A stretch of DNA of 64,000 bases from Flagellimonas maritima (lineage in GTDB: Bacteria > Bacteroidota > Bacteroidia > Flavobacteriales > Flavobacteriaceae). The notes beneath the pieces were generated by a model. That model was given only the letters and a program-made list of their open reading frames with translations, did not search any database and was not told the DNA's origin. Within the stretch, counting starts at the first letter, position 1. The number at the start of each line of letters is the position of its first letter. Made by a program: the position numbers and the translations under genes. Below, piece by piece: positions 46,218 to 54,979 of the stretch. The stretch covers positions 3,708,470 to 3,772,469 of the forward strand of contig NZ_CP030104.1 in assembly GCF_003269425.1 (NCBI RefSeq), read 5' to 3'.

Positions 46218-46544
46218 TTATGCGTCTTTCTCTGTATTTCTGTAGTAAATTTTATCATCTAACCACTCCTTTACCGCGAGGGCATGTGGTTTTGGTAATT
46301 TTTCGTAGAATTTTGAAACCTCTATTTGTTCCTTATTCTCGAAAACTTCCTCCAAGCTGTCACTGTAAGTCGCAAATTCCTCCAACTTCTCCAGAAGTTC
46401 TTTCTTAATTTCAGAATTAATTTGGATCGCTCGTTTTGAAGCTATGGAAATAGCTTCATAAATGTTTTCCGTTTTTACATCAAATTCGTTTCTGTCGTGT
46501 GTAACCGTAGAAACGGGAGCTTTTGTGTTTTTCAAATCTTGCAT
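46218..46544 (-). CDS. rpoZ: RNA polymerase omega subunit (Bacteroidota type)
   Basis: A 108-residue protein corresponding to the divergent RpoZ/Rpb6-like subunit of Bacteroidota. The recognisable part is NIYEAISIASKRAIQINSEI, the conserved omega helix that folds onto the beta-prime tail, followed by a charged extension ending KPHALAVKEWLDDKIYYRN. It aids polymerase assembly. It lies between bamD and coaBC, the usual position in the phylum. Confidence 0.9.
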   Translation of the reverse strand: MQDLKNTKAPVSTVTHDRNEFDVKTENIYEAISIASKRAIQINSEIKKELLEKLEEFATYSDSLEEVFENKEQIEVSKFYEKLPKPHALAVKEWLDDKIYYRNTEKDA

Positions 46545-46569
46545 ATGCTGCTATATCTATTTAATCCAA

Positions 46570-47385
46570 TTATTTTGATTCGGAATATTGAGCCAGTTCC
46601 CCTTGAACTTTTTTTGCCAAATCATCCGCTTTTTTCTTGTATTCCGTTTCAGGATAATATCTTAATAGTGTATTGTAAGAATCCAAAGCTTCTTCCAAAC
46701 GTTCTTTCTTTCTGTTTTCGGTACTGTTCAGCGCCAAACTTGTGGCAGATTCAATACGATAATAAAGTGCCTCTTCGCGATAAATTGAACCTGGATTATC
46801 AGAAATAAAATTATCAAAAGCAGTAATGGCAGATACTAAAATAGGGTAATTGAACTGACCCAACTTATTGAACTGTTTGGCAATCTCTATCTGCTTTTTC
46901 TCTTTTTTTGAAGTAAGCTCCTTTGCCATTGTATTTGATTCTTCAAAATATTCAGAATCCGGGTAGGTATTTATAAAGCTCTGAAGCTTTGTCAATGCTT
47001 TATCTGTATCCGTTTGGTCCAATGAATACCTAGGTGAGAGTTCATAGTAACTTTTGGCGCCCAAAAATGTTGCTTCCTGAATTTTATCGCTCTTTGGATA
47101 CGATTTTATAAATCGTTCAAACTGATAGCCCGATAGGTAATAATCCTCCAATTGAAAGTACGTGTTCGCAAAAAAGAACATGACGCGTTCACCTTGTGGT
47201 TTGCCCACGTATTTTGGTACAATCTGCTCGTATAGTCTATTGGCCCTCTTAAAATCACCTTCATCATAAAATTTCTGTGCCAAATCGTACTTAGGCTTCA
47301 CCTCTTCATTTTTGAGTACTTTTTGATACTCACTGCACGAAGAAAATAAAATAATGATAGTTAGTATGGAAAGAAACGCTCTCAT
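46570..47385 (-). CDS. bamD: Outer membrane assembly lipoprotein BamD
   Basis: A ~271-residue TPR lipoprotein of the Bam complex that inserts beta-barrels into the outer membrane. The signal is MRAFLSILTIIILFSSC from 47385. The five TPR units include KYDLAQKFYDEGDFKRANRLYE and FFANTYFQLEDYYLSGYQFERF. The ATG four codons upstream lies only five bases past a -7 box (TAATTTTG on the minus strand, 47409-47402), so the inner Met is preferred. It is co-transcribed with rpoZ and coaBC. Confidence 0.92.
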   Translation of the reverse strand: MRAFLSILTIIILFSSCSEYQKVLKNEEVKPKYDLAQKFYDEGDFKRANRLYEQIVPKYVGKPQGERVMFFFANTYFQLEDYYLSGYQFERFIKSYPKSDKIQEATFLGAKSYYELSPRYSLDQTDTDKALTKLQSFINTYPDSEYFEESNTMAKELTSKKEKKQIEIAKQFNKLGQFNYPILVSAITAFDNFISDNPGSIYREEALYYRIESATSLALNSTENRKKERLEEALDSYNTLLRYYPETEYKKKADDLAKKVQGELAQYSESK

Positions 47386-47401
47386 TCTAAAAAACATTTT
47401 G

Positions 47402-47409
47402 CAAAATTA
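47402..47409 (-). promoter_or_regulatory. -7 promoter box for bamD (TAATTTTG)
   Basis: TAATTTTG on the minus strand fits TAnnTTTG, 17 bases before the preferred bamD start. The gap to dapA is ~100 bases, enough for an internal operon promoter. Confidence 0.45.
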
Positions 47410-47504
47410 GTGATATTCAGCGGATTTAAAAAAAGATTTACATACCAAAAATAAACGCCTTCCAATCATTTGCCATGTTTTTGGCTAACATTTAACGAAC
47501 GATA

Positions 47505-48395
47505 TTATGCATGCACCCCATTAAAAACTTTAATATGCTTTCCAATTTTGCTTTTGAGCATTGCACTTGCTTCTACCAAAGGGAGCCGAACAGAGGCGTT
47601 ACCGAGTCCTATATACTCGAATATGGATTTTATTCCTGCAGGATTTCCTTCTTCAAAAATCGCTTGCATCAAGGGCAATAGCTGGTGGTGTATTTCGTAG
47701 GCTTCCTCAGAACTTCCAAAGCTACCCAGGTTGATCATTCTTGCAAATTCGTTGGGCAACCCCTGCCCCAATACAGAAATCACACCTGCTCCACCCGCAA
47801 GTACCGTTGGCAGCGCAGTAAAGTCATCCCCTGAAATCACTAAAAAGTCTTCTGGTGCTCCTTTTATAATCTGGTTGATCTGTAGCATATCCCCACAGGC
47901 TTCTTTGATTGCGACGATATTTTGTAACTCTCGGGCCAGTTTTAGTGTAGTCTCGGGCAACATATTGCTTCCCGTCCGAGAGGGCACATTATACATGATA
48001 ATGGGTTTTGGCGAAGCTTCCGCAATAGCTTTAAAATGTTGGTAGATTCCTTCCTGCGTTGGTTTGCTATAGTATGGTGAAACGGATAATATTGCTTCAA
48101 ACTTAGATAAGTCCAACGTCCTTAATTCTTCAATAACAGCAGCAGTATTGTTGCCGCCTACACCCAAAACCAAGGGCAATCTTCCTGCATTGGTCCCAGT
48201 AACAACATCCATCACCACCTGCTTTTCATTTTTTGAAAGGGTGGCGGATTCTGCAGTGGTCCCCAAGGCAGCAAGGTAATTTACATTGCCGTTGATGCAA
48301 TGCTCTACAATACGCCTCAGCGCATCTACATCAACAGATAAATCATTTTTGAAAGGAGTTACCAATGCAACTCCCGTACCCATCAAATTTTCCAT
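47505..48395 (-). CDS. dapA: 4-hydroxy-tetrahydrodipicolinate synthase
   Basis: A ~296-residue aldolase-type enzyme condensing pyruvate with aspartate semialdehyde for lysine and diaminopimelate synthesis. It shows [25 protein letters not shown] after the catalytic Tyr of IIMYN, and the Schiff-base lysine in VAIKEACGD. Two ATGs overlap the preceding stop (ATGATG over TGA); the second one matches the usual family length. The gene is coupled to DUF6913 upstream. Confidence 0.94.
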   Translation of the reverse strand: MENLMGTGVALVTPFKNDLSVDVDALRRIVEHCINGNVNYLAALGTTAESATLSKNEKQVVMDVVTGTNAGRLPLVLGVGGNNTAAVIEELRTLDLSKFEAILSVSPYYSKPTQEGIYQHFKAIAEASPKPIIMYNVPSRTGSNMLPETTLKLARELQNIVAIKEACGDMLQINQIIKGAPEDFLVISGDDFTALPTVLAGGAGVISVLGQGLPNEFARMINLGSFGSSEEAYEIHHQLLPLMQAIFEEGNPAGIKSIFEYIGLGNASVRLPLVEASAMLKSKIGKHIKVFNGVHA

Positions 48396-48928
48396 CATAT
48401 TTCTTTTAAGACGGTCAAATATTTTTTCAACTCTTTTTTAAATAGCTTAAAGTCCTTTAAGGGCGTACTGAAAATAATATCATTAAGCTTTGGGTCTAGC
48501 GTGTTGAAACCTACTTTAAGCCGCGCAGGGGTTTTTATGGACAATAGTTTCAACATAAGATTGTCTTCTTGATAATAATTGATCAATAAATCATATTCCC
48601 TACCCAAAAATTCAAGAACGTATCCATTTTCAATAGCACCTTTTCTCCCTAGATCCTTATCAGAATACATCTGAATGGCATACGGAGAATTATTGTCACA
48701 TTCTCTCTTGTAACCAATAATTTTTATAGCATTGGGTCTTAATGAATAATCTTCGATGAGCTCGTAAAACAATTCGGCATTCTCAAAATTATCAACATCG
48801 ACTATGCAAGCGACCCTTGTAATCCCTTTTTCCCTATTTACTGCCAAAGATGGCTTTTCCATCTCCTCTTGTAAATATTTAAGACTTGATTTAACCTTAA
48901 ATTTATCTTGGAGGCCTTTTAAAAACAT
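48395..48928 (-). CDS. DUF6913 family protein
   Basis: A 177-residue Bacteroidota protein that regularly precedes dapA. It has no signal or membrane segment. The core [40 protein letters not shown] and RLKVGFN is the family pattern. The function is not known; the name rests on this conserved neighbourhood and sequence type. Its stop overlaps the dapA start region. The promoter at 48947 likely drives the entire operon down to recN. Confidence 0.82.
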   Translation of the reverse strand: MFLKGLQDKFKVKSSLKYLQEEMEKPSLAVNREKGITRVACIVDVDNFENAELFYELIEDYSLRPNAIKIIGYKRECDNNSPYAIQMYSDKDLGRKGAIENGYVLEFLGREYDLLINYYQEDNLMLKLLSIKTPARLKVGFNTLDPKLNDIIFSTPLKDFKLFKKELKKYLTVLKEI

Positions 48929-48946
48929 ATTTTTTATGCATTTTTA

Positions 48947-48980
48947 CAAAGGTAATTATTATACCAAGACAACTTAACAA
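48947..48980 (-). promoter_or_regulatory. Promoter for DUF6913-dapA
   Basis: Minus strand TACCTTTG (48954-48947) fits TAnnTTTG, with TTG at 48980-48978 exactly 23 bases upstream. It ends 18 bases before the DUF6913 start codon and is divergent from the nucleotidase gene. Confidence 0.6.
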
Positions 48981-48990
48981 AGATAACTTA

Positions 48991-49758
48991 GTGACCTATT
49001 TAAAATTTAAACAATTTGTTATAATCATAACATTTTGTTTTTTGACATCCTGCAATAATACAAAAGAGCAGCTTTCTGAAATCCACGGAGTGCAATTAAA
49101 GATAGATACAGCTCTATACGAGGTCGATTCTATAAATTCCTATGTCGAACCCTATAGAAATCGCATAAATCAGGTTCTTGACAGTTCTTTGGCCTACGCA
49201 CCTACCTCTCTTCTACTTGATGATGGAAAACGCAATACGTCTCTTGGAAATTTAATTGCTGATATTGTATTGGAGGAGACAGCTCCGGTTTTTAAATCCC
49301 GAACAGGTGAAAAACTTGATTTTGTGGTCTTGAATCGTGGTGGTCTGCGCTCAATAATTTCTTCTGGCAATGTTACCGCTAGGAATGCCTACGAAGTAAT
49401 GCCCTTTGAAAACTATATTTCAATAGTAAGACTCAATGGAACTTTGGTAAGGGAATTGATTAATTTTTTGGTTATGGCCAAACGTGAGCATCCTATTGCA
49501 GGGATACAGATTATTTTGGATAAAAAAGGAGCTCTGGATTCTGTAAACATTGATGGAAGCCCATTTGACGAAAGCCGAAGCTATTATATAGCAACCTCGG
49601 ATTATCTTGTACAAGGTGGTGCTGAAGTAGGTTTTTTTAAGAATGTGGATTCGGTAATAAGCACAGATTATCTTTTAAGAAACGCCATTATTGACCATTT
49701 TAAAAAAGTGGACACATTGCGTACATCTGTTGACGATAGATTTATACAATTGGATTGA
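48991..49758 (+). CDS. 5'-nucleotidase C-terminal domain lipoprotein
   Basis: A 255-residue protein with GTG start, a lipoprotein signal (FCFLTSC, Cys ~20) and a 5'-nucleotidase C-terminal (substrate-binding) domain, recognised by TSLGNLIADIV, LNRGGLRS, NAYEVMPFENYISIVRLNG and YIATSDYLVQGG. It lacks the metallophosphoesterase domain, which is encoded by the next gene that begins at the base after its stop. The pair together equals one UshA/YfkN-type nucleotidase. No other start codon exists before the signal peptide. Confidence 0.9.
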   Translation: MTYLKFKQFVIIITFCFLTSCNNTKEQLSEIHGVQLKIDTALYEVDSINSYVEPYRNRINQVLDSSLAYAPTSLLLDDGKRNTSLGNLIADIVLEETAPVFKSRTGEKLDFVVLNRGGLRSIISSGNVTARNAYEVMPFENYISIVRLNGTLVRELINFLVMAKREHPIAGIQIILDKKGALDSVNIDGSPFDESRSYYIATSDYLVQGGAEVGFFKNVDSVISTDYLLRNAIIDHFKKVDTLRTSVDDRFIQLD

Positions 49759-50670
49759 ATGAAACGTAGAGACTTTTTAACGAACACTATAGCAACATCA
49801 ACATATGTTGGGTTGGGCGGTCTGGGATTGCAATCATGTTCAGGCTTGGGAGGCAAACATATCACTGTTCTGCACACCAATGATGTACATAGCCATATTG
49901 ATCCTTTTCCCAATTCGCATTCTCGATATGCCAATCTCGGTGGTATAGCACGAAGGGCATCTTTGGTCGAAAACATTCGTAATGAAAACCCGAATACCCT
50001 GCTTTTTGATGCTGGGGACATTTTTCAAGGAACCCCGTACTTTAATTTTTATGGTGGGGAACTGGAGTTTAAACTGATGAGCAAATTAAACTATGACGCA
50101 GCAACCATCGGCAATCATGATTTTGATAATGGAGTCGATGGGCTATTGGCACAGGTGCCACATGCCAAATTTGATTTACTATCTGCCAATTACAATTTTA
50201 CAAATACGGCGATGGAAGGTTTTGTAAAACCCTATAAAATCTATATGGTTGACGGAATTAAAATTGGAGTTTATGGAATTGGGATTCAACTTGACGGTCT
50301 GGTAACCAAACGGCTATATAAAGAGACCAAATATTTAAACCCTTTTGAGATTGCTCTGGACATGGAGCGCTTGCTCAAAGAAGAGGAAAAATGCGATCTT
50401 GTGATTTGCCTTTCCCATTTGGGATATGACTACGAGAAACCGGAACGACCTTCAGATATGCAGCTGGCACAACGTACCTACAGTACTGATTTAATCATTG
50501 GTGGCCACACCCATACTTTTTTGGACAAGCCCGATATTCGTACCAATAAAAATGGAAAATCCGTACTGATAAATCAAGTCGGGGCCTATGGCATTAATGT
50601 CGGTAGAATCGATTTTTATTTTGATGCTGAACAAAATACTGCTGCACAAGGTGTAAGCATCAAGGTTTAG
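49759..50670 (+). CDS. 5'-nucleotidase N-terminal metallophosphoesterase
   Basis: A 303-residue protein starting with a Tat-like signal (MKRRDFLTNT, then hydrophobic, ending LQSC as a lipobox). The calcineurin-like metal sites follow: VLHTNDVHSH, DAGDIFQGTPYFNFYGG, IGNHDFDNG, CLSHLGYD and GGHTHTFLD. All metal-binding residues of a 5'-nucleotidase catalytic domain are present. The missing substrate domain is supplied by the gene directly upstream. The pair would hydrolyse extracellular nucleotides. Confidence 0.92.
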   Translation: MKRRDFLTNTIATSTYVGLGGLGLQSCSGLGGKHITVLHTNDVHSHIDPFPNSHSRYANLGGIARRASLVENIRNENPNTLLFDAGDIFQGTPYFNFYGGELEFKLMSKLNYDAATIGNHDFDNGVDGLLAQVPHAKFDLLSANYNFTNTAMEGFVKPYKIYMVDGIKIGVYGIGIQLDGLVTKRLYKETKYLNPFEIALDMERLLKEEEKCDLVICLSHLGYDYEKPERPSDMQLAQRTYSTDLIIGGHTHTFLDKPDIRTNKNGKSVLINQVGAYGINVGRIDFYFDAEQNTAAQGVSIKV

Positions 50671-50742
50671 TTTAGGGTTTGTGAAGTCTAAAAACTGTTT
50701 TTCATTCAGCAGTTAACCCTATCATCTGGACCATTCCTAGAT

Positions 50743-50782
50743 AAAAACCACTCAAAAAAATATCTTTTTAAGAGTGGTTTTT
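50743..50782. terminator. Bidirectional terminator between nucleotidase and BspA-like gene
   Basis: AAAAACCACTC (50743-50753) pairs with GAGTGGTTTTT (50772-50782). Each arm provides the T run for one direction, serving both convergent transcripts. Confidence 0.88.
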
Positions 50783-50804
50783 ATAAAGTTTGAACTATGA
50801 ATTT

Positions 50805-52556
50805 TTACGGACACTCCATTTCAAAAATAAAACCGGGCAGTTGCCAACCATTATCATTTATAAGTATCATGGCCGCTGCTTCTCCTCCCATTCCACAAAA
50901 CGTGACACCGGCCATGCCACAGGTCACACCAACTGGGCCTTCGTTGAGCTCCACATAATTGGCCCAACCGATTAAGGTATTGTTCATGTTTCCTGGGGAC
51001 ATCCCGCTGTTGTTAAACATAAATTCCATATCACCGATGTTTCCAATATTCCAACCTCCAAGGTCTTGGTTAAATGCGGAAGCATTGTCAAACATCCATT
51101 TCATAATTGTAACATTCTCAGTGTTCCAATTGCTTATATCAGAATTAAAAGAAGTAGCATCTTTGAACATTGCTGTCATCTCTTTGACCTTTGAAGTATT
51201 CCAATTGCTCAAATCACCAGTGAATGAACTATTTCCCGTGAACATAGCTAACATATCTTCTACATTACTAACATCCCATTCACTGATATCCCCGTTAAAT
51301 TGGGTTTGTTTGAACATATGACTCATGTTAGTAACACTGCTCACATTCCAGTTACTTACATCCCCGTTAAAGGAAGTAGCGTTACTGAACAAAGATGTCA
51401 TTTCCGTTACATTGCTAACATCCCAATTGGTCAAGTTGGGACTACCCAAAGATTCACAGTCCCAAAACATGGAATTCATGGTTTCAACTTGAGATAAATC
51501 AGGCACATCTATTGCATCGTAAACCATATTTATACACGAGGCGAACATTACATCCATCCTTTGCCATTGCATGTCACCCCATTGGTCTAGGCTTACCAAT
51601 TTATCCACGTTTTCCAAGGCAGGTCCAGTATTATAACTTATATTCGTTCGCATAGCTGGAAAAGTCCCAGCTATAATAACTTTATAGGTACCCACCACGC
51701 TATAGGTATGGCTTAGGTTGTGATTGTTCAAGACAACGTTTTCATCTATCTCTTCTAAAGTGCCATCTCCCCAATCAATTATAAAATCATATACTAGGTC
51801 AGGATCCAATCCAATATAAATTATTTGTTCATCGGCATCTGTCTGCCATGTGGTCACAAAGGAAACGGGGTCCTCGGCCAGTGTATCGGCCACGTTCTCC
51901 ACGTTGATGTCCACACTCGCTTCCACCGTTTCCACCCCATCCGTGACGCTCACGGTGATGGTGTGCTTATCGGCGGTCTCAAAATCGAGGCCCTTTCCAC
52001 TGGCAAGGCTGATCTCTCCAGCTTCGGTGATCTCAAATAGGTCGCTGTCGTTCTCCACGATGGCGAACGTGAGCTCGTCGCCGTCGGCATCGGATGCCAC
52101 TACGGCATAGATTACCGTGGCGTCGTCCACGTCCTCATCCACGCTGACCACTTGGTCCTCCATGACGGGGGCGGCCGCGTTGACATTGGTGACGTTTATG
52201 GTGATCTGGGCGGCGGCATCGTCCTCTCCGTCGCTGACCCCCACGGTGATCACGTGCGAGGCAGCCGTGTTGAAATCAAGGCCCTTGTCCTCCTTAAGGC
52301 TCAGGGAGCCTGTTGTGGCGGCTATCTCGAACAGGTCGCCGCTGTTGGTAACGATTGCGAAGACCAGGGCATCCCCGTCGGGGTCGGCCGCCTTTACGGT
52401 GCCTATGGCCTGGGTATCGGATATACCCTCGGATGCGGTAAAGGCCTGTGCGCTAATCGTTGGTGCACCGTTGGTAGCCGTTGGGCCGTCGTCCTTGCCG
52501 CATGAAAATAGGATCAAAGCGAAAAGGGCCACTAAAAATATGTTCTGTAGTTTCAT
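50805..52556 (-). CDS. BspA-like surface lipoprotein 1 with cadherin-like and PKD-like domains
   Basis: A 583-residue protein from ATG 52556. Domains in order: lipoprotein signal (LILFSCGKDD, Cys19), whose KDD after the Cys resembles the surface-export signal of Bacteroidota lipoproteins; two cadherin-like domains (residues ~30-120 and ~122-222, with ADPDGD and SDADGD calcium-type motifs); a PKD-like domain (IIDWGDG, LSHTYSVVGTYKV); and about seven BspA/DUF285 leucine-rich-like repeats of ~25 residues (NWNVSSVTNMSHMF type). The first ~240 residues are almost identical to the neighbour at 53048, while the rest is diverged. Adhesion is inferred. The 14-codon upstream extension is rejected. Confidence 0.88.
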   Translation of the reverse strand: MKLQNIFLVALFALILFSCGKDDGPTATNGAPTISAQAFTASEGISDTQAIGTVKAADPDGDALVFAIVTNSGDLFEIAATTGSLSLKEDKGLDFNTAASHVITVGVSDGEDDAAAQITINVTNVNAAAPVMEDQVVSVDEDVDDATVIYAVVASDADGDELTFAIVENDSDLFEITEAGEISLASGKGLDFETADKHTITVSVTDGVETVEASVDINVENVADTLAEDPVSFVTTWQTDADEQIIYIGLDPDLVYDFIIDWGDGTLEEIDENVVLNNHNLSHTYSVVGTYKVIIAGTFPAMRTNISYNTGPALENVDKLVSLDQWGDMQWQRMDVMFASCINMVYDAIDVPDLSQVETMNSMFWDCESLGSPNLTNWDVSNVTEMTSLFSNATSFNGDVSNWNVSSVTNMSHMFKQTQFNGDISEWDVSNVEDMLAMFTGNSSFTGDLSNWNTSKVKEMTAMFKDATSFNSDISNWNTENVTIMKWMFDNASAFNQDLGGWNIGNIGDMEFMFNNSGMSPGNMNNTLIGWANYVELNEGPVGVTCGMAGVTFCGMGGEAAAMILINDNGWQLPGFIFEMECP

Positions 52557-52976
52557 TTTATTTATTTTTACTTTGATGCAAGTTGGGGATTGATTCACAA
52601 AGAATATATGATCAATTTATGGGTATGGCACATCAATTGACGGATAGCAGGTTTGAGTTGATTATTGAATGAAAGGGAACGAATTAAGGACAAAATACAA
52701 ATCTTAGATATACGAGAAGGTGAAACAGGTCAAGACAGGAGACGGTTGACTGATGATAGGGGACCGAAAGTTCCGGAACTTGAACCAGGAACCAAGAACT
52801 AAAGAGGATAGGCGAGGGACCAAAGACTATGGACAGGAGACCGAACAAAATACGAAGTTAGAGTTACAAACTGGGAATTTCTCGATGGGCGATTCCTGAT
52901 CCTCGGTCCTTAACCTCAAAATCCTGGCTCCCGATTCCTTATTTCCATATTCTAAAAATCCAACAGTCCAACCATC
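51831..52976 (-). repeat. Direct repeat copy A (BspA-like 5' half plus upstream region)
   Basis: About 1.15 kb, nearly identical to 53837-54979 at a constant offset of 2006 bases within the coding part. It covers codons 1 to ~242 of the lipoprotein gene and ~420 bases upstream. Only scattered substitutions and small indels are visible. Homology falls off sharply at the 3' side near 51831. Confidence 0.92.
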
Positions 52977-53047
52977 AAAATAAAAAACCGCCCCTTAGCA
53001 AAATTGCCAAAGAGCGGTATAAATACAGGATTTATTCTTAAGATATA
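52590..53047. other. Intergenic region with purine-rich degenerate repeats
   Basis: This 450-base gap has no gene. One strand of 52725-52850 is rich in short imperfect units of the GGACCAAAGAC / GGAACCAAGAAC type. The block 52880-52955 has the complementary pyrimidine-rich type (GATTCCTGATCCTCGGTCC), so the two halves form a loose inverted arrangement. The promoter of the BspA-like gene 1 must lie at the left end; no clear TAnnTTTG was found. Confidence 0.6.
52982..53017 (-). terminator. Terminator after BspA-like gene 2
   Basis: On the minus strand ACCGCTCTTTGGC and GCTAAGGGGCGGT form an imperfect GC-rich hairpin followed by TTTTTT. It stops the transcript of the gene ending at 53048 before the upstream region of gene 1. 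Confidence 0.8.
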
Positions 53048-54562
53048 TTATGGACAGGGAACCTCCCCTGAATCACTAATGATCCAATTATGATTTTGCT
53101 CTAGCGAATCCCTTGCAGCGGCACCTGGACCACAATAGCCTAAACCAGATGCCCCAAGTGAAATATTGGACGGTGTATCGCTTTGCTCGTTCCAACCTAT
53201 CAAAGTACTATTATAATTTACAGTGTCAAGTCCGGAAAAACTAAGCATATCTTGCATATTAATCACGTTGGTGATATTCCAGCCACCCAGATTCTGATTA
53301 AAAGAATCGGCATTTTTAAACATAGAATTCATAGTTTTCGTATTCCCTGTGTCCCATTCGCTTATATCCCCATTAAAGGATAAGGCAGATTCGAACATTT
53401 GGAGCATACTCGTGATATTTTCCACGTTCCAATTACTAAGATCGCCGTTGAAAGAACTTGCTCCGCTAAACATAAACCCTAAATCAGTCACCATTGTAAG
53501 GTCTGGGGCATCCGTAGCGTTATGGACCATGTTTGAACAACCTAAGAAAGCTCTGTTAAAAGATTCCCATTTGATCGTTCCCCATTGCTCAATACTTAGC
53601 AGCTTTTCTTTTGTTACCGTATTATTACTCATATGCATACTGGGAAAAACGCCTTGTATTGCTACAGTATAAGTTCCAGCAGTTTCATATTCGTGCGCTA
53701 TGTCCGTTAAAATAGTTATGTCTTCACGTAGTATTGCAATGTTCTCAACGGTTCCATCGCCCCAGTCCACGGTAAAGTCATAATCGTTATTTAGCAGGTT
53801 GGCTTCTCCACTCAACCCAAAGCCAATACTCCCGCCATCGGCATCTGTCTTCCATGTGGTCACAAAGGAAGCGGGGTCCTCGGCCAGTGTATCGGCCACG
53901 TTCTCCACGTTGATGTCCACACTCGCTTCCACCGTTTCCACCCCATCCGTGACGCTCACGGTGATGGTGTGCTTATCGGCGGTCTCAAAATCGAGGCCCT
54001 TTCCACTGGCAAGGCTGATCTCTCCAGCTTCGGTGATCTCAAATAGGTCGCTGTCGTTCTCCACGATGGCGAACGTGAGCTCGTCGCCGTCGGCATCGGA
54101 TGCCACTACGGCATAGATTACCGTGGCGTCGTCCACGTCCTCATCCACGCTGACCACTTGGTCCTCCATGACGGGGGCGGCCGCGTTGACGTTGGTGACG
54201 TTTATGGTGATCTGGGCGGCGGCATCGTCCTCTCCGTCGCTGACCCCCACGGTGATCACGTGCGAGGCCGCCGTGTTGAAGTCAAGGCCCTTGCCCTCCT
54301 TAAGGCTCAGGGAGCCTGTTGTGGCGGCTATCTCGAACAGGTCGCCGCTGTTGGTAACGATCGCGAAGACCAGGGCATCCCCGTCGGGGTCGGCCGCCTT
54401 CACGGTGCCTATGGCCTGGGTATCGGATATACCCTCGGATGCGGTAAAGGCCTGTGCGCTAATAGTTGGTGCACCGTTGGTAGCCGTTGGGCCGTCGTCC
54501 TTGCCGCATGAAAATAGGATCAAAGCGAAAAGGGCCACTAAAAATATGTTCTGTAGTTTCAT
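53048..54562 (-). CDS. BspA-like surface lipoprotein 2 (paralog of gene 1)
   Basis: A 504-residue paralog. Signal, surface-export-like KDD, and both cadherin-like domains (residues 1 to ~240) differ from gene 1 by only a few residues (for example EGKG against EDKG). After FVTTWKTDADG the proteins part. A PKD-like domain follows (FTVDWGDGT, HEYETAGTYTVAIQG), then only about four DUF285 repeats (LSNWNVENITSMLQMF type) and a different C-terminus ending GEVPCP. Both C-termini share the pattern LIGW...CP. Same strand, separated by 491 bases. Probably surface-exposed. Confidence 0.88.
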   Translation of the reverse strand: MKLQNIFLVALFALILFSCGKDDGPTATNGAPTISAQAFTASEGISDTQAIGTVKAADPDGDALVFAIVTNSGDLFEIAATTGSLSLKEGKGLDFNTAASHVITVGVSDGEDDAAAQITINVTNVNAAAPVMEDQVVSVDEDVDDATVIYAVVASDADGDELTFAIVENDSDLFEITEAGEISLASGKGLDFETADKHTITVSVTDGVETVEASVDINVENVADTLAEDPASFVTTWKTDADGGSIGFGLSGEANLLNNDYDFTVDWGDGTVENIAILREDITILTDIAHEYETAGTYTVAIQGVFPSMHMSNNTVTKEKLLSIEQWGTIKWESFNRAFLGCSNMVHNATDAPDLTMVTDLGFMFSGASSFNGDLSNWNVENITSMLQMFESALSFNGDISEWDTGNTKTMNSMFKNADSFNQNLGGWNITNVINMQDMLSFSGLDTVNYNSTLIGWNEQSDTPSNISLGASGLGYCGPGAAARDSLEQNHNWIISDSGEVPCP

Positions 54563-54979
54563 TTTTATTTATTTTTACTTTGATGCAAGTTGGGGATTGA
54601 TTCACAAAGAATATATAATCAATTTATGGGTATGGCACATCAATTGACGGATAGCAGGTTTGAGTTGATTGATGGATGAAACGGTACGAATTAAGGACAA
54701 AATACAAATTTAGACACACGAGAAGATGAAACAGGTCAAGACAGGAGACGGTTGACTGATGATAGGGAACCGAAAGTTCCGGAACTTGAACCAAGAACCA
54801 AGAACTAAAGAGGATAGGCGAGGGACCAAAGACTATGGACAGGAGACCGAAGACTAAAGACCGAGGTTAGAGGTACGAACCGGGAAATTCTCGATGGGCG
54901 ATTCCTGATCCTCGATCCTTAACCTCAAAATCCTGGCTCCTGATTCCCATATTCCAAAAATTCAACAGTCCAACCATCC
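53837..54979 (-). repeat. Direct repeat copy B (BspA-like 5' half plus upstream region)
   Basis: Partner of 51831-52976. It begins at the shared ATCGGCATCTGTC and ends near CAGTCCAACCATC. The coding part is ~60% G+C by hand counts of sample lines, compared with the AT-rich 3' halves of the same genes. Confidence 0.92.

Noticed and set aside
48991..50670. Frameshifted or broken 5'-nucleotidase pseudogene
   Set aside because: The two parts are in inverted domain order, each with its own start and export signal, and all metal residues are intact. This is a genuine two-gene arrangement.
51825..52593. Long open frames on the plus strand (71-158 codons) antisense to the BspA-like gene 1, repeated at 53799-54647
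   Set aside because: They mirror the G+C-rich cadherin-like coding region, where stop codons are rare in all frames. The translations are low-complexity Ser/Ala/Thr or Gly/Val strings without a start context. The minus-strand proteins have signal peptides and domains.
51831..54979. Insertion sequence or composite transposon around the BspA-like genes
   Set aside because: The repeats are direct, contain gene 5' halves, and no transposase or terminal inverted repeats are visible.
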